DNA of 6,436 nt from positions 1 to 6,436 of the forward strand of contig DAIEMM010000180.1 of the NCBI GenBank assembly GCA_027349605.1. Reading direction: 5' to 3'. This document shows positions 1 through 4,930 of this stretch, in pieces; position 1 is the stretch's first letter; each line of letters begins with the position of its first letter. Under the pieces are notes generated by a model, which did no database searches, had not been told where the DNA came from, and was given only the letters and a program-made list of their open reading frames with translations. The position numbers and the translations under genes were made by a program. This DNA comes from Anaeromyxobacteraceae bacterium. GTDB taxonomy: Bacteria > Myxococcota > Myxococcia > Myxococcales > Anaeromyxobacteraceae.

Positions 1-141
1 CACCAGGGCGTGGCCCAGAAGTTCAACATCCGGTCGATCCCGACGCTGCTCGTGTTCAAGGGCGGCAAGGTCGTCGACACGGTGATCGGAGCCGACCGGA
101 CCCGGATCATCGAGAGCGTGAAGAAGGTCGCTGTGGGGTAG
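1..141 (+). CDS. trxA: Thioredoxin, C-terminal part (5' end outside window)
   Basis: The frame is open from base 1 and ends at TAG (139-141), giving 46 residues. It reads like the second half of a thioredoxin fold: the segment FNIRSIPTLLVFKGGKVVD holds the family's cis-proline motif (I-P-T, residues 13-15), the following beta strand (LLVF), the beta turn GGK and the next strand, and a final amphipathic helix (RTRIIESVKKV). Thioredoxins reduce disulfides in cytoplasmic proteins, using a CxxC site that lies upstream of this window and so cannot be checked. The gene converges on rodA; the two stops are 101 bases apart. It could be another thioredoxin-fold protein of similar length. The family call is firm; the symbol is less so. 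Confidence 0.85.
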   Translation, partial: HQGVAQKFNIRSIPTLLVFKGGKVVDTVIGADRTRIIESVKKVAVG

Positions 142-148
142 CGGCGAA

Positions 149-164
149 CCGGCCGTGAGGCCGG
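149..164 (+). terminator. GC hairpin with GUGA loop just after the thioredoxin stop
   Basis: CCGGCC (149-154) pairs perfectly with GGCCGG (159-164) around the tetraloop GTGA, a GNRA-type loop. It starts 8 bases after the thioredoxin stop, as expected for a terminator or 3'-end stabilising hairpin. No T-run follows (the next bases are GTCGCAAG), so it is not a canonical intrinsic terminator; such weak tails are common in GC-rich genomes. Confidence 0.4.
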
Positions 165-171
165 GTCGCAA

Positions 172-224
172 GAGCGGGACCAAGGTTCCGTTGGAGCAGC
201 GGTACCTAGGCTTGGCTCCTGCTC
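172..224. terminator. Long imperfect hairpin between convergent genes, possible bidirectional terminator
   Basis: The left arm 172-184 (GAGCGGGACCAAG) pairs with 211-224, giving 13 pairs with one G-U pair (176/220) and one bulged C (216). The helix continues inward: 185-186 with 204-205 and 188-190 with 200-202, a T/T mismatch at 187/203, a five-base bulge at 206-210, and a nine-base loop (191-199). The stem can form in RNA from either strand, so it could stop transcripts from both genes. Neither side has a clear T-run, so the terminator call is tentative; the structure itself is clear. Confidence 0.45.
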
Positions 225-242
225 GCCCTGAATGGCTCGCCG

Positions 243-1412
243 CTAATTCACGAACCGTCTCGTCCCGACGCTCGCGAGCATGGCCAGCGCGGTGAAGACC
301 ACCAGCACCGAGGTCCCGCCGTAGCTCATGAGCGGGAGCGTCACGCCCACCACCGGCAGGATGCCGGTCACCATGCCCATGTTGACGAAGACGTGCCAGA
401 ACAGCAGCGCCGTGCACCCCACGGCCACGAACTGGCCGAACCGGTCGCGGGCGTTCATGGCGATGGTGATCCCGGATCCCACCAGCCCGAAGTAGAGCGT
501 GAGCAGGAGCAGGGTCCCGGCGAAGCCGTGCTCCTCGGCCCACACCGAGAAGATGAAGTCGGTGTGCTGCTCGGGGAGGAAGGAGAGCAAGGTCTGGGTG
601 CCCTGCCCCCAGCCCTTCCCGAGCCCCTGCCCCGACCCCACCGCGATCATCGACTGGGTGGCGTGGTATCCGGCGCCGAGCACGTCCCCCTCGGGGTCGA
701 GGAAGGTCTCGACGCGCTTGCGCTGGTAGGGCTTGAGGTGCGGCCAGGCCGCCGCTCCCGCCAGCACCACGACCGTGCCCAGGACCGCCAGCGTCTTCCA
801 GCGGACCCCGGCGAAGAGGATCATGGTGGCGCCCACGGCGACGGTGATGAGCGCCGTGCCCAGGTCGGGCTGCCTCTGCACGAGCAGGGCCGGGAGGAGG
901 ACCAGGGCCCCGGGGATGGCGATCCCGGCGAGACCGCGTGGACCGCGCCGGGGATCGCTCTCCCGGTCGGTGGAGAACCAGCGCGCCAGGGCCAGGATGA
1001 CGGCGATCTTGGCCAGCTCGGAGGGCTGGAAGTTCACCGGGCCGAAGGTGAGCCAGCGGCGCGCCCCCATCACCATGCGGCCCTTCCAGAGCACGAGCAG
1101 GAGCAGCACCACCACCCCGCCGTAGAGGATCCAGGCGCCCCGCCGGAAGAGCCGGTAGTCGACGAGCACGACCGCGAGCGCCAGCCCCAGGCCCACCGCC
1201 ATCCAGGTGGCCTGGGCGGCCCAGACCTCCACGTGCGAGCTGCGGGAAGCCGAGGCCAGGTTCCAGACTCCCAGCCCCGAGATGGAGAGCGCGAGGAGGG
1301 CGACGTGCCAGGGGAAGCGCGCGATGGAACGCTGCCGGGGCGCTCCCAGGGTCGCCAGGCCGGAGAGGTCAAGCGCCACGACGCCCCCCGGGCGGGAGGC
1401 CCGCGCCGGCAC
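243..1412 (-). CDS. rodA: RodA, SEDS-family peptidoglycan glycosyltransferase
   Basis: This is a multispanning inner-membrane protein of 389 residues, close to the usual RodA length. SEDS proteins polymerise lipid II into glycan strands, here with PBP2 during lateral wall growth. Family motifs are present in order: FQPSELAK (128-135), QPDLGTAL (181-188), GSGQGLGKGWGQGTQ (259-273), the extracellular FLPEQHTDFIF (278-288) with the presumed catalytic Asp285, AEEHGF (292-297), and the C-terminal block GILPVVGVTLPLMSYGGTS (350-368). That last block favours RodA over FtsW only together with its PBP2 neighbour. The start is not certain. GTG at 1412 gives a 44-base overlap with mrdA and has GAGAAG seven bases upstream. 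GTG at 1379 would leave an 11-base overlap, with a G-run four bases upstream, and loses only a poorly characteristic segment. The stop is TAG at 245-243. It is the last gene of the operon. Confidence 0.96.
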   Translation of the reverse strand: MPARASRPGGVVALDLSGLATLGAPRQRSIARFPWHVALLALSISGLGVWNLASASRSSHVEVWAAQATWMAVGLGLALAVVLVDYRLFRRGAWILYGGVVVLLLLVLWKGRMVMGARRWLTFGPVNFQPSELAKIAVILALARWFSTDRESDPRRGPRGLAGIAIPGALVLLPALLVQRQPDLGTALITVAVGATMILFAGVRWKTLAVLGTVVVLAGAAAWPHLKPYQRKRVETFLDPEGDVLGAGYHATQSMIAVGSGQGLGKGWGQGTQTLLSFLPEQHTDFIFSVWAEEHGFAGTLLLLTLYFGLVGSGITIAMNARDRFGQFVAVGCTALLFWHVFVNMGMVTGILPVVGVTLPLMSYGGTSVLVVFTALAMLASVGTRRFVN

Positions 1413-3396
1413 GGGCGGGCTTCTCGGCCTTCCCCGGCAGGGCGGGCGGAGGAGGCGCAGGCGCCGCGGGCGGGGGAGCCGCCGCCGGGCGCTGGACGCC
1501 CTCGCGCCGCCGGGCGTCCTCCTCCTGCAGCTCGAGCCACTTCTTGACCAGCGCGGCCGCGGTGGGAGCGGCGTTGGAGGACCCGAATCCGGAGTGCTCG
1601 TTCAGGACCACCACCACGATCTCCGGGTCGTCGGCCGGGGCGAAGGCGGCGAACCAGGCGTGGTCGCGCTGGAAGTAGGGGATCTGGGAGGCCTTGAGCC
1701 GCTTCGCGCCCAGCTTCACCACCTGTGCGGTGCCGGTCTTGCCGGCCATGACCACGTCCTTGATGCGAACGCCCCAGGCCGTGCCGAAGGGCTCGTTGAC
1801 GGTGGCGAGCAGCCCCTTCATCACGGCCTCCCGCGTCTCCGGCTTCACCGGGAGCGTCGCCCGGACCTCGGGAGCGAACTCCTTCACCACCTCCCCCCGG
1901 GGGTCCTCGATGCGCAGGACCACCTGGGGCCGCCAGACCTTGCCGGTGGCGATGGCGCCGTAGAGCACCAGCTGCTGCAGCGGGGTGACGTTCACGTCCC
2001 CCTGGCCGATGGCGATGTTGAGCGACATGCCGTGCTGGTGGCCACCCGGCTGCCGGGCGTCGTGCCAGGCCTCGTCGGGCATCACGCCCGGGATCTCCCC
2101 CTGCAGGTCGAGGCCGGTGGGCTTGCCCAGCCCGAGCAGCGAGCCCCACTTGGCGATCTTGTCGGTGCCCATGCGGTCGCCCAGCGAGTAGAAGAAGACG
2201 TCGCAGCTGGCCCCGAGGGCGTGCTCCAGGTCGACGTAGCCGTGGCCGCTCTCCTTGTCGCAGCGCCAGCTGTGTCCACCCAGGGTGTACCGGCCCGGGC
2301 AGTAGACCGTCCCGCCCGGGCGCAGCGTCCCCTCCTCCAGCGCGGCCATGGCGGTGACCACCTTGAAGGTGCTGCCGGGGTGGTAGTGCTGCTGGATGGC
2401 GCGGAACAGCTCGGGCTGGAGCGGGTCGGCCCGGATCTCCGCCAGCTCGGCGCGGGTGATGCGCCCGGCCAGCTTGTTGGGATCGACGGCCGGCCGGTCC
2501 ACCAGCGCGAGGATGAAGCCGGTGCGCGCGTCCATGGCGAGAACCGATCCGGCCGTGGCCGGGAAGGTCTTCTCGGCGAACTCCTGGAGCCGCCAGTCGA
2601 GGGACAGGACCAGGTTGTTGCCCGGGTAGGAAGGCTCGAAGCGCTGGTCCTCGGGGATGAGGTCGCTCTCCCGCATGGCGTTTCCGCGCGCGTCGACCAC
2701 CACCCGCTGCGTGCCGTCGACGCCCCGGAGCTCCTTCTCGTAGCGCTTCTCCAGCCCCCGGCGCCCGACGAAGTCGCGGGCCTGGTAGGGCTGCACGTCA
2801 CCCCCCGCCTTCTCGATCTCGGCGTTCAGCTTGCCGAGCTCCTCGGGGCCGACCTCGTTCATGTAGCCGAGGAGGTGGCTGGCCCAGACCCCGTGGCGGT
2901 AGCTGCGGTGCGGGGTGGGAAGGACGTCGACCGCGCCGGAGAGCTCGATGCGGTTGGCCTCGATGACGTCGAGCTCGTCGCGCGAGATGTCGACCTTCAC
3001 CGTGTACGGGCGGAACCGCAAGAGGCCGCGGGCGGTGCGGAGGTGTTCGCGGACCCGCTCCTCCTCGTCGAAGGAGAAGGAGAGCAGCGTGGCCAGCCGG
3101 GAGACGACCTCGTCGCAGCCCTTGCCGCAGAAGTAGGGGATGAGCACCACGTCGTAGCTGGGGCGGGAATCGACCAGCACCTTGCGGTTGCGGTCGAGGA
3201 CCAGGCCGCGATCGGCCGGCACCCGCAGCTCCTTGACGAAGTTCTCCTCCGCCCGGAGCCGGTACTCGTCGCCGCGGAGGACCTGCAGGTGGTAGAGGCG
3301 CGACAGCAGGACCAGGAACGCGACGCCGGCGAACCCGGCCATCCAGAGGAGGCGGGTCGTGCCTTCGCCTCGCGCGCCGGAGGGCGTCAGCGCCAC
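1369..3396 (-). CDS. mrdA: Penicillin-binding protein 2, elongasome transpeptidase
   Basis: This 675-residue class B PBP crosslinks peptidoglycan in the periplasm as RodA's partner. It has a short cytoplasmic N-terminus, one membrane anchor (about 14-32), and the pedestal motif PADRGLVLDRN (60-70). The transpeptidase domain has all three active-site motifs: STFK (342-345, nucleophile Ser342), SCD (397-399, the SxD form typical of PBP2) and KTGT (553-556). C366, C379, H385 and C398 are spaced like a metal site. After the domain comes a Pro/Ala-rich tail (about 637-675) absent from E. coli PBP2. The GTG start at 3396 is favoured: GAGGGAG ends five bases upstream and runs through the mreD stop, suggesting translational coupling. 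The stop TGA (1371-1369) lies inside the start of rodA. The symbol pbpA is also used. PBP2 rather than FtsI is supported by the rodA and mreCD neighbours. Confidence 0.97.
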   Translation of the reverse strand: MALTPSGARGEGTTRLLWMAGFAGVAFLVLLSRLYHLQVLRGDEYRLRAEENFVKELRVPADRGLVLDRNRKVLVDSRPSYDVVLIPYFCGKGCDEVVSRLATLLSFSFDEEERVREHLRTARGLLRFRPYTVKVDISRDELDVIEANRIELSGAVDVLPTPHRSYRHGVWASHLLGYMNEVGPEELGKLNAEIEKAGGDVQPYQARDFVGRRGLEKRYEKELRGVDGTQRVVVDARGNAMRESDLIPEDQRFEPSYPGNNLVLSLDWRLQEFAEKTFPATAGSVLAMDARTGFILALVDRPAVDPNKLAGRITRAELAEIRADPLQPELFRAIQQHYHPGSTFKVVTAMAALEEGTLRPGGTVYCPGRYTLGGHSWRCDKESGHGYVDLEHALGASCDVFFYSLGDRMGTDKIAKWGSLLGLGKPTGLDLQGEIPGVMPDEAWHDARQPGGHQHGMSLNIAIGQGDVNVTPLQQLVLYGAIATGKVWRPQVVLRIEDPRGEVVKEFAPEVRATLPVKPETREAVMKGLLATVNEPFGTAWGVRIKDVVMAGKTGTAQVVKLGAKRLKASQIPYFQRDHAWFAAFAPADDPEIVVVVLNEHSGFGSSNAAPTAAALVKKWLELQEEDARRREGVQRPAAAPPPAAPAPPPPALPGKAEKPARAGAGLPPGGRRGA

Positions 3397-3401
3397 GGAC
3401 G

Positions 3402-3408
3402 CTCCCTC
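3402..3408 (-). promoter_or_regulatory. Shine-Dalgarno of mrdA overlapping the mreD stop
   Basis: On the minus strand GAGGGAG (3408-3402) lies five bases before the mrdA GTG at 3396, and its first two bases are part of the mreD TGA (3409-3407). This fixes the GTG as the start. It also implies that ribosomes finishing mreD can reinitiate on mrdA. Confidence 0.7.
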
Positions 3409-3928
3409 ACCGGAGCACCCCGGGGTGGTCCCGGTGGGCCGGGACCAGCACGCGGTCGAGCACCCAGCGGATGGGGGGCGCGGCCAGCCCGGTGAGCGCC
3501 GCCTCGACGAGCACGCGCCCGAGCAGGCTCCATCCCGGCGCCGCCGTGGACGGGGTCACGTAGCGCAGCAGGACGACGGCTCCCAGGCCCATGGCGAAGG
3601 TGGCCACGCCCGACAGCAGGCCGAACCCGAGCGGTGTGCGTGCGTCGAACGGGCCGGCGCCGGCGCGCACGCCGACGAACACCACGATGGAGAGGAAGGT
3701 GAGGAGGCCGCTCGGCCCGCCGGCTGCTGCATCGAGGAGGGTCCCCACCAGGGCCGCCCCGATGGCCCCCTCGATGGCCGGGGTCTCCAGGGCGAGCCAG
3801 ACGACGACCGGCACCGCCAGCGCCAGCGAGACCGCGCCCCCGGTGAGCTGCCGGGTGGCCGTGGCCCCGATGGCGACGAGCAGGAGCGCCGCGACCGACG
3901 CCAGCGGGATCCGCATCCAGCCTCTCAT
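3407..3928 (-). CDS. mreD: MreD, rod shape-determining membrane protein
   Basis: This is a small hydrophobic protein of 173 residues, the usual MreD size. MreD is a polytopic inner-membrane protein that works with MreC to control the RodA-PBP2 synthase; its exact biochemical role is not settled. About five membrane segments can be seen: 6-22, 32-47, 52-67, 76-90 and 99-123, with a further weakly hydrophobic stretch after 134. The segment GAALVGTLLDAAAGGPSGLL (57-76) resembles the family's G-x-L-x-D-x-x-x-G-G-P-x-G-L pattern, with Asp66 in a membrane context. The ATG at 3928 overlaps the mreC TGA as ATGA. No clear Shine-Dalgarno precedes it, so translation is probably coupled to mreC. Sequence conservation in this family is poor, so the call leans on position between mreC and mrdA as well as on topology. 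Confidence 0.92.
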   Translation of the reverse strand: MRGWMRIPLASVAALLLVAIGATATRQLTGGAVSLALAVPVVVWLALETPAIEGAIGAALVGTLLDAAAGGPSGLLTFLSIVVFVGVRAGAGPFDARTPLGFGLLSGVATFAMGLGAVVLLRYVTPSTAAPGWSLLGRVLVEAALTGLAAPPIRWVLDRVLVPAHRDHPGVLR

Positions 3929-4791
3929 GGATCGAGGGCTCTCGCCGCCGGCTGCGCCTCGGGGGAATCGGTGGCCACGAGCACCGCCACCTCCTCGACG
4001 CGGGTCACGTCCACGGCGGGCAGCACCTCGGCAGCCTGGTACAGACCGTGGCCTCCGCGCTTCACCCGCGTCACCTGGCCCACCGGCAGGCCGCGGGGAA
4101 AGACCCCGTCCGTCCCCGAGGTGACGAGCTCGTCTCCCTCGATGAGATCGTCGGAGCGGAGCGCGTACTCGAGGCGGCACGGCCCGGGCGCGCCCTCGCC
4201 CCGGACGTTGGCCCGGGCCCGCGAGCGCTCCACCCGGACCGCGATGGAGCTGTTGCGGTCGGAGAGGATGAGGACGTCGGCGCTGCGGGTCCCGAGGGTG
4301 TGGATCCTCCCGAGGACGCCTCCGGCGGTGACGACCGGCATCATGCGGCGCACGCCGTCGTCCGCTCCCCGGTCGATGGTCACGAGCTGGAGCCCCTTCG
4401 GGTCCAGGCGGGTGCCGACGATCCGAGCTCCCACGGCCCGGTGCTCCGGCCGGGAACGCGCGAAGGCGAGCAGCCTCTCGAGCCGCTCGTTCTCGGCCCG
4501 CAGCTGGGCCATCTCGGTGTTCTCGGCCCGCAGCTCGTTCACGGTACGTGACAGCTCGCGGGCGTGGCTCTCCACCCCGCGGAGCCAGACGTAGTGTTGC
4601 CAGCCGGTCAGCACGCCGGTCACCGCCCAGTCGACTCCCTTCTCGATGGGGCTCGTCACCGCGAGCACGAACCGGTCCATCGCGGTCCGGTCGCCCGGGT
4701 GCCTCGCATGGGCAAGGAAGATGCCCAGCGGGACGACCGCGAGGACCGCCACGACGATGACTTCCCGGTACCGCCTCAGTAGCGCGAACAA
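3925..4791 (-). CDS. mreC: MreC, rod shape-determining protein
   Basis: This is a bitopic inner-membrane protein of 288 residues whose periplasmic part binds PBP2 and promotes its active state. A basic N-terminus (LLRRYRE) precedes one membrane helix (about 10-27). A periplasmic helical or coiled-coil stretch follows (about 71-112), with LRAEN at 87-91 and again at 97-101. The MreC beta-domain pair comes next: DRGADDGVRRMMPVV (140-154), GGVLGRI (157-163), LILSDRNSSIAVRV (174-187), and DLIEGDELVTSGTDGVFPRG (215-234) leading to LPVGQVTRV. These are highly characteristic of the family. The start is TTG at 4791: it has AGGAG five bases upstream, and the sequence from there matches MreC N-termini. 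It is the first gene of the operon; mreB, usually just before it, is absent here. Confidence 0.96.
   Translation of the reverse strand: MFALLRRYREVIVVAVLAVVPLGIFLAHARHPGDRTAMDRFVLAVTSPIEKGVDWAVTGVLTGWQHYVWLRGVESHARELSRTVNELRAENTEMAQLRAENERLERLLAFARSRPEHRAVGARIVGTRLDPKGLQLVTIDRGADDGVRRMMPVVTAGGVLGRIHTLGTRSADVLILSDRNSSIAVRVERSRARANVRGEGAPGPCRLEYALRSDDLIEGDELVTSGTDGVFPRGLPVGQVTRVKRGGHGLYQAAEVLPAVDVTRVEEVAVLVATDSPEAQPAARALDP
4489..4535 (-). repeat. Short direct repeat inside the mreC coiled coil
   Basis: The 17 bases GTTCTCGGCCCGCAGCT occur at 4489-4505 and again at 4519-4535, a 30-base period. They encode the two LRAEN copies ten residues apart in the MreC helical region. The identity at DNA level suggests a recent small duplication or strong codon bias; the protein repeat alone is normal for a coiled coil. 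Confidence 0.6.
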
Positions 4792-4796
4792 TTCGA

Positions 4797-4801
4797 CTCC
4801 T
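4797..4801 (-). promoter_or_regulatory. Shine-Dalgarno of mreC, supports TTG start
   Basis: On the minus strand AGGAG (4801-4797) is followed by TCGAA and then the TTG start at 4791, so the spacing is five bases. No ATG or GTG with a comparable site lies nearby in frame. Confidence 0.75.
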
Positions 4802-4802
4802 G

Positions 4803-4838
4803 CCCCGCCCGTGTCCCCCGCCCATTCCCCGAAAACCC
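4803..4838 (-). promoter_or_regulatory. Six G-tracts in the mreC leader, possible G-quadruplex
   Basis: Read on the minus strand, G-runs of 3, 4, 3, 5, 3 and 4 occur at 4838-4836, 4830-4827, 4823-4821, 4819-4815, 4810-4808 and 4806-4803. They are separated by loops of 5, 3, 1, 4 and 1 bases, which fits the four-tract quadruplex rule with tracts to spare. The last tract ends one base before the mreC Shine-Dalgarno. The motif is direct observation; folding and any effect on mreC translation are inference, and G-runs are frequent by chance in such GC-rich DNA. Confidence 0.4.
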
Positions 4839-4842
4839 TTGC

Positions 4843-4872
4843 ATTTTAGCCCTTCTCGACCTACTTGTTCAA
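4843..4872 (-). promoter_or_regulatory. Predicted sigma-70-like promoter of the mreCD-mrdA-rodA operon
   Basis: On the minus strand TTGAAC (4872-4867, 4 of 6 to the -35 consensus) and TAAAAT (4848-4843, 5 of 6 to the -10 consensus) are 18 bases apart. They lie in the only AT-rich patch of the intergenic region. A start near 4836 would give a leader of about 45 bases before the TTG of mreC. No promoter of similar quality was found inside the operon, so it is likely to drive all four genes. Confidence 0.55.
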
Positions 4873-4874
4873 CC

Positions 4875-4896
4875 CCGCTGCGGCCGGCCGCCGCGG
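4875..4896. repeat. 22-bp near-perfect palindrome upstream of ppiD
   Basis: Bases 4875-4896 form a palindrome with 10 of 11 positions paired (mismatch 4879/4892). The perfect 12-bp core at 4880-4891 contains GGCCGGCC. It lies between the operon promoter and the ppiD start. It could be a protein-binding site for a dimeric regulator or a hairpin in the ppiD leader. GC-only palindromes arise easily in such DNA, so function is unproven. Confidence 0.35.
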
Positions 4897-4914
4897 ACGG
4901 ACAGCCCAACCCGC

Positions 4915-4919
4915 GGGAG
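4915..4919 (+). promoter_or_regulatory. Weak Shine-Dalgarno of ppiD
   Basis: GGGAG lies 11 bases before the ATG at 4931, longer than the ideal spacing. No better site is nearby. The start is chosen mainly because MLDILRSKSRSVLTYVLFG matches the usual N-terminus of this family. Confidence 0.4.
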
Positions 4920-4930
4920 CGTTCTACCTC

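Larger units (their letters stand above)
139..245. repeat. Inverted repeat enclosing the whole convergent intergenic region
   Basis: Bases 139-147 (TAGCGGCGA) and 237-245 (TCGCCGCTA) are perfectly complementary over 9 bp. The left arm contains the TAG stop of the thioredoxin gene and the right arm contains the TAG stop of rodA on the other strand. Between the arms lie two further hairpins (149-164 and 172-224), so either strand transcribed through this region could fold as a three-helix junction. The pairing is read directly from the sequence. A role in ending or protecting both converging transcripts is inference. Confidence 0.55.

Noticed and set aside
184..206. Resemblance to the signal recognition particle RNA tip (stem followed by GGAGCAGC)
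   Set aside because: The required tetraloop and the conserved asymmetric loop are missing. The likeness is limited to a short AGCAGC stretch.
393..1547. Open frame of 384 codons on the + strand opposite rodA
   Set aside because: Antisense shadow of RodA with low-complexity, highly charged content and no family likeness.
1070..2149. Minus-strand frame of 359 codons overlapping the end of mrdA and the start of rodA
   Set aside because: It is an Arg/Gly/Ala/Pro-rich alternate-frame reading of two clear genes.
2082..2801. Minus-strand frame of 239 codons inside mrdA
   Set aside because: Ser/Thr/Arg/Trp-rich frame-shifted reading of PBP2; the true frame holds all catalytic motifs.
1207..3495. 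Open frame of 762 codons on the + strand opposite mrdA
   Set aside because: It mirrors a well-supported PBP2 gene. In DNA this GC-rich, antisense frames stay open by codon bias; the product is rich in His, Arg, Gly and Gln with no recognisable domain.
4829..4844. Possible sigma-54 site around TTGCAT
   Set aside because: The GG required about 10 bases upstream of GC is CC here.
4839..4867. Possible + strand promoter for ppiD (TTGCAT, 17 bases, TACTTG)
   Set aside because: The -10 matches only 2 of 6 positions and lacks the conserved final T. It overlaps the much better minus-strand promoter.
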